A stretch of 64,000 nucleotides of DNA. Source: Oopsacas minuta. Taxonomy: Eukaryota > Porifera > Hexactinellida > Lyssacinosida > Leucopsacidae. The position numbers and the translations under genes are program-made. Shown here piece after piece: positions 10,149 through 20,245 of the stretch (its first letter is position 1; each line of letters opens with the position of its first letter). The stretch is from positions 62,001-126,000 of the forward strand of contig JAKMXF010000308.1 in NCBI GenBank assembly GCA_024704765.1, read 5' to 3'. The notes under the pieces are model-generated. The model was given only the letters and a program-made list of their open reading frames with translations. It did not search any database and was not told the origin of the DNA.

Positions 10149-11276
10149 ATGGCAGATTCTTCTGGTTATACTACCACTAAAATCCCTATCAATTTTATCT
10201 TAGACGTGTTCAAGGAATCTGGTTCAGTCAATGACAAGGTAAAACAGGTAAAAGAATCAAGAAATAATGCGAGCTGGGTGTTGATAGGGACTACTGGATC
10301 AACATGTGAGGATGACCCGTGTCAAGTATTGACAATGGAAGTCATTAAATTCGGTGATGTTATAGGGGACTTAATGAAACTACTACCACAGGATAAGATT
10401 CTATATTGTTATATTAAATTAGAATGTATAAATGAACAAGGTACTTATCGTAGTCTTCTCATTCATTGGATTGGAGAAAATGTATCAAGGGACTATGTTA
10501 ATGCATGTGAGTTTCATATTGACGAAATTAAAGAAGTGATAGGAATATCTGATGATGTAGTAGTTTCCCGTAATCATCAGGAATTAATGAGTAAATTCAA
10601 GAAGCTTTCGAGATTGGAGATTCCAAATAGGGAAAAACTACAGAAGAGTTCAATGGCACCATATGAAGTTAATTTCAAACTTTGTATTATTGGAGACAGT
10701 GATGTTGGGAAAAGTTCAATTTTGAAATCCTTCAAATGTGAAGGAAGAGGGTTAAAAGAACATGAATTACCTTCAGCAACTGTAGGTTACAATTTTCACA
10801 ACTACAAATTTAATGTTCCCAATACCAATACAACATGTAAAGTTAATATCTGTGATACAGGAGGACAAGAAAAATTTAGATCAATGACAATACAGCACTT
10901 TAGAAACAGTCATGTTGTTCTCATGGTCTATGATATAGCTGATGCTAAATCATTCGAAGCAATTCCTTACTGGTTTGATTTCGTAAAAGAATATGTAGCT
11001 GACAAAGCTATATTCATGTTGGTTGGTAATAAGTCAGATCTCTTTGAAAAACGTGAGGTTAAACAAATCATAGCACAGAATTATGCAAAGGAAAATGGAT
11101 GTGAGTACTTTGAATGTTCTACAACTCAGGGGTCTAATATATTCCATCTCTTCAACCAAATCGAAAAGAATCTACCAATCGTATATCCAGAAATGCTAAT
11201 TCCGCAACAAGATGACACATCAAACATAGATCCAGGACAAGAGGATAGATCCAGGAAAAAATGTTGTAAAGTATGA
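10149..11276 (+). CDS. ADF-H (coactosin-like) domain fused to a Rab-type GTPase
   Basis: A 375-residue single-exon protein. Residues about 12-152 form an ADF-homology domain of coactosin type: a WVLIG strand, a HWIGENVS strand very like coactosin, and the C-terminal helix region; this domain binds actin filaments. Residues about 175-350 form a small GTPase with P-loop GDSDVGKSS (182-190), switch II DTGGQE (236-241, Ala replaced by Gly, catalytic Gln kept), NKSD (294-297) and ECST (322-325). The tail KKCCKV fits Rab double geranylgeranylation (XCCXX). It would tie a vesicle membrane to F-actin in one chain. The ATG at 10149 has an ideal context (AAGATGG); the frame opens upstream only without an ATG. 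I know of no standard family with this architecture. Confidence 0.85.
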   Translation: MADSSGYTTTKIPINFILDVFKESGSVNDKVKQVKESRNNASWVLIGTTGSTCEDDPCQVLTMEVIKFGDVIGDLMKLLPQDKILYCYIKLECINEQGTYRSLLIHWIGENVSRDYVNACEFHIDEIKEVIGISDDVVVSRNHQELMSKFKKLSRLEIPNREKLQKSSMAPYEVNFKLCIIGDSDVGKSSILKSFKCEGRGLKEHELPSATVGYNFHNYKFNVPNTNTTCKVNICDTGGQEKFRSMTIQHFRNSHVVLMVYDIADAKSFEAIPYWFDFVKEYVADKAIFMLVGNKSDLFEKREVKQIIAQNYAKENGCEYFECSTTQGSNIFHLFNQIEKNLPIVYPEMLIPQQDDTSNIDPGQEDRSRKKCCKV

Positions 11277-12672
11277 TAAAAAGATTGTAGTTACACGATA
11301 AACAGTATTCAGAAACTTAATTATTTACGTTATGTAATCTATTCCTCATTGATATTCATGGCAAGGGCGTGCTGGCCATATAATCGATTCGGGATAGCTG
11401 GTTGGGTCCCTTGGGGACAGTTTGGGCACTCGAGAACAGTGTAACCGACCAGTGCACAATGGCCCCTTCTGAATGTAATCCCGCATGGGTTCCTCAACAC
11501 CAGCACGTCCATGAGTCAAGGTAGATAAATTTTAACAATACAAGTTTGATTATTATTATTTGCACCTTGGGTATGAATTTTTCTAGTGTAAACAGTGACC
11601 GAAGAAGCGTTCAACATTGCCTAGTAAATAATACAACTTTTAGCTATATGATGAACTCTACCCAATAGTTATCACTGATTACCTGGGAATCTATTGAATG
11701 ATAAAATATTGGTAGTACAGTATTATCATTCGAAGTATAAGCCCAAGATGTTATAATATGAATAATCATATGATTAAGTATGTAGATATAACAAGATTAG
11801 GAAATGTAAAATCTAAATCTCTATACTGGATTACCACTAACTGCAGTTGAAACGAAATATAGCATCATTTTGAAATATATGCAAAAAGATGTGAAAATAT
11901 GATTAATCATATGATAATTCTGTGCATTTTTGTAACATCCAGACTCTACACACCCAATTACCCCTGAAAACCTGTTGAAACCTAATAACTACCATGGTTT
12001 GGAATTTACATAGAAAGATGTGAAGATATGATTAACCACCCAAAAGTTCTGAAAATTCACTTAATAAAATTGATACCTGAGGTGCAAATCTCCGACACAA
12101 ATGTATATGTGTACAAATTTATGTAAATCGGGACTGCCATATTCGCACGGCCCCGCGGACGGACGTCGTACAGCGTCCATGTCATTAGGACATCTCCCTA
12201 TAGTAGCTGCAATAAAATTGTTTGCAACATCTTGTGCACGCATTAGTTTTGGAAATTAAATAAATTACTAATTTTAATTACTAAAAAGCAAGAGTCCATT
12301 AACTTAAAAGATCGTTGTTATCACATTTATCAATCTTCTCTTGATAGTAGTACTAATTAGTTTTAGCTGCTTCAAGTAAATCATCATACCTTTTACATTC
12401 CATTCTAAGCAAAGTATAATGAACCATTACGTGGGTCTTTCTATACTTCCTTCCGATCGGCGTTTCTGCCTCTTAATTTCTCTAAACTCTTTTTGTTCAA
12501 GGCATTACAAGGGTATGGGAAGTCGGCTATTTACTACAAATTGGCTATCCTGATCAAACAATAACTTACAAGATTATCGAGTTATAGTAATTGAATAATC
12601 ATAACAAAAGTGTCATCCATTGTCCCTACTGTAACTCAAGAACGACTAACTATATTAAAAATTTTTGATATT
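11277..12672. other. Intergenic, repeats only
   Basis: Contains a 170-bp stretch (about 11350-11520) with weak inverted ends (GGCGTGCTGG and CCAGCACGTCC) and copy B of the dispersed repeat (11740-12225). No coding sequence. Confidence 0.45.
11740..12225 (+). repeat. Dispersed repeat family, copy B
   Basis: The most complete copy I can see without an insert. It contains two related internal blocks, each ending GATGTGAAAATATGATTAA or GATGTGAAGATATGATTAA, then GAGGTGCAAATCTCCGAC, and ends at ACATCTCCCTATAGTAGCTG. The internal partial duplication suggests a monomer of about 130 bp. Confidence 0.68.
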
Positions 12673-12981
12673 TGTATAAAAGTATTTATACGGAGACCAG
12701 TTGATATATTTACTTTGAATCAAATATGCAATATTTAACGCCATACAAGGCATCAAAGAATGACATCTTTTACCAAAGAAGTGCTTACTAGACACATATT
12801 TGACACTTTCTTGATATATTCTGATCTGAAATATAGAAAAAACAATCGAAACCGGATTTTTCTAACTAATATTTCTTTGCAGAAATATGTAATGAGAAAA
12901 AACCAAAATAGTATGAATAAATTGATATGTAAATCACCCATACTTAACAATCTCAGCAAAAATATATTTAGATATAGTTAA
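12673..12981 (+). other. Possible TATA-driven small spliced gene
   Basis: TATAAAAG at about 12675, an ATG at 12726, and a TTTCTTTGCAG acceptor at about 12873-12883. Splicing from a GTGCTT donor in codon 19 would give a basic peptide of about 50 residues ending at 12981. No homology is recognised. The promoter-like signal is the main argument. Confidence 0.2.
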
Positions 12982-14089
12982 ATAAAATATAATCATGTTC
13001 TGCTAAATACAAATAATATGGAAATATAAAAACTAATAAATCAACTGTAATTTGAAGAGTTAGACTGTCTTCATTACAATATTCATCTTCTAATATTTCA
13101 GTGTTTAAAAGGAATAATTTAGTTCCCAAACCATTATTTCTCAGCTCAGTTGGTCTCCAAGAAATCAGGAAATATCTCATAATCTTCCTTAATTACTCGA
13201 TAAGAGAATTCAATATTAAATTTACTGTTTATCTGACTGAGTAGAATAAACGTAAATTTGTATCTCAAAGGCCAGTCTAGTTTATCATCATAAGCTCCTT
13301 CCATAATGTAAATGAATACACCTACTTTACCTGTATTATTAAATTCCATTCAATTTTCCCCTCTCCATTTCATCTGCCCTCTACAAAAAGTACAGTACAC
13401 TCATCAACTAGATGGACAGGGACATCTCTCCTCTTCACTTGTTTGGTCCATTCCTCTCCTTCTGTCACACATCCATTAGGAGAAGGAACTGGAAAGTCTC
13501 ACATTCCTCCAAATGAGGATTCATCTCACAGAACTTCACTTTTCCGAGGCAGAATTCACAGACCAGTTATCTTAATGGCCATGAGTCTATCTGACGTTCT
13601 GGAATCAGGCTCCTTTCCAATATAACAATTTTCCCTTTCCTCTCTCCATTCTAGAGAGGCACAGTATATGAAAGAACTCACATTCCTCTAAGTGGTGTAG
13701 TCCTGTACTCACTGTGTTACACCATTCGCACCCTCCCTTCTTCTGGGGACAACTAATCTACAAATAAATAACTCATCTATAAATACAAATAAACAGCTGT
13801 AACTAACAACAAATTAACTACCATTTTATCATTGACAATTACACGATTCATCTTTACTCGTTGCCATGGTACACCGCCAGGAATGCAGACTCCACATTTC
13901 AATTCTTCTTGATAAAAACAAGCATCTCAACAATCCTTTGCAGCTGTTACATAACAATAATTGCTCTTCTACTTTGCTGGATATGTTTTCTACCAACAAC
14001 TCAACCCTCCAACCTCTATAACTACCATCCTCTGTCTTCACGTAGACTAAGTCTTCTCTCCCTTCTGAGTCAACTAACCTATCTGCCAT
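12968..14089 (-). pseudogene. TRAF-family signalling adaptor, pseudogene
   Basis: The minus strand carries TRAF parts in the right order but broken frames: an N-terminal RING-like start (ATG at 14089; LLLCNSCKGLLR near 13960), a TRAF zinc finger (CPQKKGGCEWC then HLEEC, about 13690-13765), a second finger (CEFCLGKVKFCEMNPHLEEC, about 13505-13560), a third (PNGC then HLVDEC, about 13400-13495; its first Cys is Ser), and the second half of a MATH domain (GAYDDKLDWPL at about 13265-13305; LRNNGLG and a DSLTLQITVDL end). At least three frameshifts, an in-frame stop near 13590 and loss of the coiled coil and first MATH half make it non-functional. TRAFs link receptors to NF-kappaB and JNK signalling. 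Confidence 0.68.
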
Positions 14090-14140
14090 TCTACATTCTA
14101 TATACGAAATAGTTGCTATTGGTAGGAATGTTTCGAAATA

Positions 14141-14310
14141 CAGTTAAACTTGTCATAACGGCCAGCGAAGGGACTGGCTAAGAAGTTATTGGCCGTTATA
14201 AAGTGAAGGAAATCATTTAGACAGGCGATAAAATATATTGAATATAGTGAAGTGGTTAATTATGGCCACTCAAAATACTTGTCTAAGGTGGTTTATCGGA
14301 GGTGCCACTG
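14141..14310. mobile_element. TA-flanked MITE (Tc1/mariner/pogo type)
   Basis: 170 bp. Left end CAGTTAAACTTGTCATAA, right end the complement of CAGTGGCACCTCCGATAA, flanked by TA on both sides (14139-14140 and 14311-14312). No coding capacity. Confidence 0.6.
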
Positions 14311-14312
14311 TA

Positions 14313-15385
14313 TACAGTGGCTGTTAGATAAAGGAGATTGCTATGGACAAGGAACTATAGACGAAGAAACTAAAAATAGTGGCTGATGCCGCGTTGAGCA
14401 GGTTGCCGCTCTACAGAGAGGTCATTCTAATGGAAATCGGAGGGGATTGCAATTAGGCAACAGATATGCACAGGTGGCCGTTGAGCACGTTTGAATGTAT
14501 TTGACTAATACTCAATATTTACAAGATAGACAGAGGAACCTAGATAAACATACACTTTTAGGATATGAAATTAGTGTCGGATTATGTAGGTGAATTTGTG
14601 TTATAGAAGGTTTTTCAGATCAGAAAAACTGGCGGTTTCGAAATAGGTATTATTCGGGTCGTCCGGATTACACATATACACAGGTATCGGATTATGCAGG
14701 TTCCACTCAGAGGTTTATCTAGGTGCTTGGCGGGCACCTAATGTGGCAGTAAAGCAGCCAAGATTGCCATGAAAGACACAAAGAAATTGCTAACCGTGAG
14801 ACTCAAATTAGTACATGCTAAGAGAGAGGCTGAGAGTGTCCTGTCACATAAATATTGGTTCGGCCTAGATTTCTTTTAGAAGTAGAGTGAAATCATCAAA
14901 AATTTATGAAGAACTCCAAAACATGGAAAGGTGATGCCAAGTTCATTAGCAAATTTGATAACAAAGCCATATCCTCTGTCAGGAACGCTTCAAAATACGC
15001 TTGTCAGCAACCAAGGGGTGCCAAAAATGTCCGTCAACGAGGCGGACCATGCTGGACGCAAGAGTTCAAATCCTCGCGTCAAATAGCGGAGATATATGGC
15101 AGTACAAGTTGGTCCCCAGCACCAATTTTGGCGTGACAGTCCGAATGACGTCGAAAAGGAGGCGTGTGTGGCATTGGCATAATGACACAATAGCCAATCT
15201 AAGCCTGGGTGGCGAAAGGCCCTGCCATTAGGGAACCCCGATAATTCCATAAGAGCAACACAAGATAAATTAAAGAGATCCACCAAAATTATAATATATA
15301 ACATCTTATCCCAGGTAACTACAGCTGAATTTACAGTATTATGAAATTTGCTATATACTAGTGACCTTTATTGGAATAAGTTGAT
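14313..15385. other. Intergenic, MITE debris and a G+C-richer patch
   Basis: 14313-14520 looks like part of another MITE (GTGGCTGTTAG at one side, GGTGGCCGTTGAGCACG at the other; the latter also at 48166). 14640-14710 has GGATTAYRCAGGT words. 15000-15240 is G+C-richer with overlapping short ORFs on both strands and no protein similarity that I recognise. Confidence 0.4.
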
Positions 15386-16490
15386 CCATAGCATTCTATA
15401 CACTAAGGCAATGGTGCTGATTAATGGACTTGGACCAGGGATTGGGTAAGTCAGTTCTAAGGAAATAATGGAGATATATTAGTTGCGATAAAATTTAAAC
15501 GGTACATTTTGGCCCGAATATATATATATTATTGATATTTGACATTACTCACAGTCTACATCTGCAAACTATTTTCAGGGCAAAATGACGTCATCTGTTT
15601 GCTTAGTTAGCAAATATGTCAGAAAATGCTCCTGTTTTGAATCTAGGTAGAGACAAAATTAATACATTTATGGTTTCAAAATTTATAGCATAGAATCTAA
15701 GGATGTTGCTGTACAAAATATCAAAATTTTGTCATTATAAAGTTCGCGCGTTCCAGAGTTATCGTAGTGACCATGGGTGGCATATTTGGGCCAATATTCA
15801 TCCATAACTTGACATCCTTCAATATTACGGCCAAGCCTACTTACACACATATAGTATATACTCGACTTCCCATACCCTAATAATACATTTTGAAATGATA
15901 TTTCTGATGATTATGAAGCAATCTTGAAAATGACCATATATGGTATTAATGATGACTGCATATTATTCTTTGGAGATATCACACCAAATTTATTATCAGG
16001 GTATGGGAAGTCGAGTATATACTATATGTGTGTAAATAGGTTTGGCCGTAATATTGAAGGATGTCAAGTTATGGATGAATATTGGCCCAAATATGCCACC
16101 CATGGTCACTACGATAACTCTGGAACGCGCGAACTTTATAATGACAAAATTTTGATATTTTGTACAGCAACATCCTTAGATTCTATGCTATAAATTTTGA
16201 AACCATAAATGTATTAATTTTGTCTCTACCTAGATTCAAAACAGGAGCATTTTCTGACATATTTGCTAACTAAGCAAACAGATGACGTCATTTTGCCCTG
16301 AAAATAGTTTGCAGATGTAGACTGTGAGTAATGTCAAATATCAATAATATATATATATTCGGGCCAAAATGTACCGTTTAAATTTTATCGCAACTAATAG
16401 ATCTCCATTATTTCCTTAGAACTGACTTACCCAATCCCTGGTCCAAGTCCATTAATCAGCACCATTGCCTTAGTGTATAGAATGCTATGG
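15386..16490. mobile_element. Foldback element, 0.5-kb inverted arms, 5-bp target duplication
   Basis: Arms 15386-15890 and about 15990-16490 are near-perfect reverse complements around a spacer of roughly 95 bp. Ends are CCATAGCATTC and GAATGCTATGG, and TTGAT flanks both sides (15381-15385 and 16491-16495). Each arm carries TGACGTCA (15586 and 16283). No transposase is present. It lies between the TRAF relic and the kappaB-Ras gene. The long-arm/short-loop form is that of foldback-type DNA transposons. Confidence 0.85.
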
Positions 16491-16729
16491 TTGATCAATT
16501 GTCATGATTGGTCTATACAAATTACCACAAATATGACATTTTGTATAATCTAAATAAATCTGTTCATGGTTGTCACAAATAGGGCGATAAGGTTGTATCT
16601 ATATCCTACCTGTATTAAAACTAACACACCACAAATCGTATACAGCAGTTGAAATGATAACAAAAATTGATTCACTCTCAATTCGTACACACCTGTACGT
16701 ACATAATAATACCAGCTTAAAACTACAAG

Positions 16730-17278
16730 TCACTTCTTAGTAACGGGTAACCCTTTAGAGATTGCAATATTCGTAACCAGAGAGACGAATGGCTCTCTTA
16801 AAGTTTCTCTACTTGTGAGAGTAACTTCAAAAGCACTCAACTTTTGCATCTCAGCCCAATGTATAGTGCTTAACTTATCAACTTGTCTACTATCTTCATA
16901 ATCACTGTGTGTGCCGAGGATAATTATTGGAATATCCTTGTGACGCTCTGAGATTTTCTTCCTTAGTTGGATAACAGTGTCAAATGTCGGTTTCTCTGTG
17001 ATATTATAAGTCAATACTATCCCTTCTGCTATGGAAATGTAATGCTCTAGGAGTTGATCATCATAAAGAGATTTTCCTGAAGTATCAAACAAACAAACTC
17101 TATACCAAACTCCTTTTCCAATATTTATATCTGCTTTGTAAATATCTTCAATGGTGTAAGGAACGTCTTTAGATTGGATGATATGATTCCCAAATATTAG
17201 ATGCTGAATAACTCCTGTCTTCCCTGTTCCTAAATCTCCTAATACTATGATTTTGAAAGGTTTGTGAATACTAGCCAT
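16730..17278 (-). CDS. NKIRAS: KappaB-Ras-like small GTPase (NF-kappaB inhibitor-interacting)
   Basis: 182 residues, single exon. KappaB-Ras proteins are atypical Ras proteins that bind the PEST regions of IkappaB and restrain NF-kappaB and Ral signalling. Family marks: P-loop GDLGTGKT (14-21), a GNHIIQS stretch followed by EDIY, FDTSG (64-68) in place of Ras DTAGQ (kappaB-Ras lacks the catalytic Gln), IHWAEMQKL, and LREPFVSL near the end. There is no C-terminal prenylation Cys, as expected for this family. Odd: the base-recognition motif is THSD (124-127) rather than NKxD, losing the conserved Asn. The ATG lies 3 nt after an AAATTAG acceptor-like site. Confidence 0.85.
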   Translation of the reverse strand: MASIHKPFKIIVLGDLGTGKTGVIQHLIFGNHIIQSKDVPYTIEDIYKADINIGKGVWYRVCLFDTSGKSLYDDQLLEHYISIAEGIVLTYNITEKPTFDTVIQLRKKISERHKDIPIIILGTHSDYEDSRQVDKLSTIHWAEMQKLSAFEVTLTSRETLREPFVSLVTNIAISKGLPVTKK

Positions 17279-18550
17279 AATCTAATTTGGGAAATTTATG
17301 ATATTTTAATGAAATTTACTAGTCTAGCCTAATGAATATAGATATTTCTTGCTCAGGAGTTTAGCGTACGTCTGAATAACGTGATTAGGATTGATTTAAT
17401 TAATGCCAGTTTGATTTTGAGAAGTGATATTTAGAGTAAAATATTCTTACAATTTTTCATAATTCGAAACAATTTTAGAGAAGCGATTGTTGTACGAATG
17501 CTCATAACAGGTTAAGCAGAAACTAAAATGTCATACTAATGTTAATGATAAAGTTGATGGCTCCTAACTTATTGTCATGTTCATGCTGAATCATGCGCAC
17601 ACTTTCATATTTTATATAGCTCATGCTATATTTATGCTAGCAACAAAACTTATATTTTTCTCTCATGCAAAAACTCAAATGTTGATCATGAAAATGGATA
17701 ATTAGTTATATTAAAGTACACGTAGTTAATGTCATAACATTTCTCGATTGCTCATGCGAAAGACTTCGAACTTTATATAACGCTACCAAGGTAGTTATTA
17801 TATATTAGAAAATATCCACAATTCGGACGGAACGATCCCAAAGAATAAAAGTAGTTCTTCTTCAGTGTACTATGCATAAAGCACACTCACTTGATAATCA
17901 AAAAAATTAGTAACTTTCGAGGAAAAGTGACGAATTTGGCTGAAAACAGTGAGATATTTATAAGATGATAATAAAAATGATTTATGCATTATAATTCATT
18001 AAACCTACTTAGATAGAATTGGATAAATTGAAAATTCCTTTTAATAATCGCACCTAAAAGTCTACCGTAATTCAAGGTCACCTCTCCAGCTCCCCTGTTA
18101 TTGATTGTGTAAATATTATGGGGGAGTGTTTTCGTATTCTGAAGGAGTATCCTGGACTTTGAGAGTTGGAATAGATCACATGTACTAACTTAAACTCCTC
18201 TCTTAGTTCGCAAATTCGTTGAACTAAGACGGTGTGAGGTAGCACTAATGAAATTATGTAGTTTAGTTTTAGCTATCGCCAGGTCAAAAATGTTGTCAAA
18301 AACCAGCTAACTTTCATTCGAATAATCATTCTACCCACAAGCATTTGTTTCCATTATCCATTACCTCAAAATCAATAGTAAAGGGAAAAACTGTCATTAA
18401 GACCACGAGTGACTTTGCAGAAATTTGGCTCGAATGCAATTAAATGATAAGACAACAGCCAATATATATGGCAGATATATTTCATTATTTAGCTAAATTT
18501 ATTCAGAAAGTATGTAATACTTTCTATCTGTGTGAGAAATTTGATCTGGC
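17279..18550. other. Intergenic, no gene seen
   Basis: A+T-rich, with TCATGC words repeated at 17570-17770. I see no ORF with coding character and no delimitable repeat. Confidence 0.45.
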
Positions 18551-18558
18551 TATAAAAT
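18551..18558 (+). promoter_or_regulatory. TATA box of the bZIP gene at 18659
   Basis: TATAAAAT followed by ATAAAC, about 108 nt before the ATG. Confidence 0.4.
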
Positions 18559-18658
18559 ATAAACAGTCTAGTATATTTCAAGAAAAATATAAATAGACTC
18601 GCTGAGAGTGAATTTAGTAGAAATAATTCGAAGAATCTCCAATATTCAAAATCAAAGA

Positions 18659-19099
18659 ATGGCAATAATACACATTTCAGATGAATATTGTAGAAATCTT
18701 TTGGAAGAATCTCGTTTGAGGATAACTTCTATTGCAACTCCACAGAAATATCGAGCATGTAAGCTAATCATGAAATCGAATGAGCCAACCAAATTCGACA
18801 AACCCTTTCTTGATCAAATCGACTTGATAAAATTAGTCAAAATAACAAAATTAGAATTGAGCAAGCTCATAAACAGTAGAGTGCTGACTGAAGAAGAAAT
18901 AGATTTTATTAAAGAAGCAAGGAGGAAAATGATCAACAGAATGTCAGCAGGAAGATCAAGAGAGAGACAAAAGTCTGAATATTCAAGTTTAGAATTAAAA
19001 CTGCAAAGTTTAAATGATACAAAAATGTCACTTCTGAAAGAAAAGAGGTCTCTTCTCAATGAGATTGAAATATTCAAGTATAACAGCAAGATACTATGA
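18659..19099 (+). CDS. Small-Maf-like bZIP transcription factor
   Basis: 146 residues, single exon. A C-terminal bZIP is preceded by a Maf-type extended-homology segment (ELSKLINSR, then LTEEEIDFIKEARRK). The basic region has the invariant pair in NRMSAGRSR, then exactly nine residues to the first zipper Leu, with heptads L, L, L, L, F. It should bind DNA as a dimer in the nucleus, probably at MARE/CRE-like sites. The frame is open upstream to 18593 but holds no ATG before 18659 (AAAGAATGG). Paralogous to 3949 and 55353. Small Mafs are usually 150-160 residues, so it is of family length. Whether it is a true Maf or a lineage-specific bZIP cannot be settled by eye. Confidence 0.75.
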   Translation: MAIIHISDEYCRNLLEESRLRITSIATPQKYRACKLIMKSNEPTKFDKPFLDQIDLIKLVKITKLELSKLINSRVLTEEEIDFIKEARRKMINRMSAGRSRERQKSEYSSLELKLQSLNDTKMSLLKEKRSLLNEIEIFKYNSKIL

Positions 19100-19363
19100 T
19101 AATTAGAATCTGATACCAAATTCCAATTTCACTTACTGCAGCTTGTTAGAATAAAATGCTTTAAATCACACTTAATTTGTAATAAATTCAATTAATACTG
19201 TGTCTTATCATTCATTTGCAATTGATCAAATACCTATGAAATTCAATCAAGAATTATTTTACTATTATTTCCTGAGGAGAGATTACCAAGATTTCCACTA
19301 TTTTAGAGAGAAATTGTATCTATTCGCTTCTTGTCATCTATTCCCAAGCGCAATATTCGTATA

Positions 19364-19543
19364 CATTGGATGCTGGTTATAAGAGCATCAGATATAATAT
19401 TATGCAGGATATAAGCACCCTCTGGAAAACGGTTCTCATATTACTGAATTTGTCATGTCGGTTCTAAGAACATACTTGTTTTAAATATATTGCTACTTCC
19501 CATTCCCAACTACCATGGAGGCTCTTATAACCGGCATCTACTG
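19364..19543. mobile_element. TA-flanked MITE
   Basis: 180 bp. Ends CATTGGATGCTGGTTATAAG and the complement of CAGTAGATGCCGGTTATAAG, with TA at 19362-19363 and 19544-19545. It lies between the bZIP and the Rab-like gene. Confidence 0.65.
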
Positions 19544-19654
19544 TATTGAGAATTAGTATAAATACAATGTATAGCATTCTTAGAAGAATTGCAACAAGAA
19601 TTTACAAATAAAAATAATAACTGTACTATATGAAACTAGTCAGAGAAACAAATC

Positions 19655-20245
19655 CTATGAAAGAGAACAACATACTTTAATAGGTTGAGTTGTATTGGGA
19701 ATATTAAGGTTAACTGATTGAGTTAATGTATCACAACCTCTTTTATGAAATGTTTCAACTAAAAATTGTAGAATGTCTTCACAACCTACACCACTCTTAG
19801 CTGAGACTTGAAATGATTGCTTTGAATTTGTCGTCCTAATCGCGCGATCCAACAAATCTCCCTTAAATCGTTCTCCAATTAAATCTAGCTTATTTCCTAC
19901 CAGAATCGAAACGTAAGTCTCTACAAAATTATCAAGTTTTTTTTTCCAACTCTGCAGAGTTTCAAGAGAATCCAGATCGCTTAGATCATAAACAAATATG
20001 ACACATTCTGCAGAACGAAATAAACTTGTAGGGATGTAAGATCCGATTGATTCAAATCCCTTAGTATCCTGAAACACAAAACAAACTTTCTTGGAATTAC
20101 ATTGAATATCCTTACGACCTATATCAATAGTTAAACTCGAAGAAGGGTCGGACAAAAAATCATCCTTTATAAATCGATGTAAAAGAGAAGTTTTCCCCAC
20201 TCCCACATCTCCAAGAAGTGTCACTTTAATTTCAGGAATACTCAT
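19655..20245 (-). CDS. Rab-like small GTPase with altered switch II
   Basis: 196 residues, single exon. P-loop GDVGVGKTS (12-20), a Rab-like body (RSAECVIFVYDLSD), NKLD (118-121) and SAKSG (G5). Tail CCSLS fits the Rab CCXXX prenylation class. Switch II reads DTKGFE (60-65) instead of DTAGQE, so the catalytic Gln is Phe and GTP hydrolysis should be slow or absent; it may act as a constitutive or scaffold-type Rab. The subfamily is not assignable by eye. The ATG lies 1 nt after an ATTCTCAG acceptor-like site. Confidence 0.82.
   Translation of the reverse strand: MSIPEIKVTLLGDVGVGKTSLLHRFIKDDFLSDPSSSLTIDIGRKDIQCNSKKVCFVFQDTKGFESIGSYIPTSLFRSAECVIFVYDLSDLDSLETLQSWKKKLDNFVETYVSILVGNKLDLIGERFKGDLLDRAIRTTNSKQSFQVSAKSGVGCEDILQFLVETFHKRGCDTLTQSVNLNIPNTTQPIKVCCSLS

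Noticed and set aside
14990-15304. Overlapping ORFs on both strands in a G+C-richer patch
   Set aside because: No protein similarity or codon pattern; a TTCAAATCC word at about 15070 resembles a tRNA B box, but no tRNA arms fold around it.
15924-16193. 89-codon plus ORF
   Set aside because: It spans the loop and one arm of the foldback element and has no family features.
18814-19119. Minus-strand 101-codon ORF
   Set aside because: Exact antisense of the bZIP gene.
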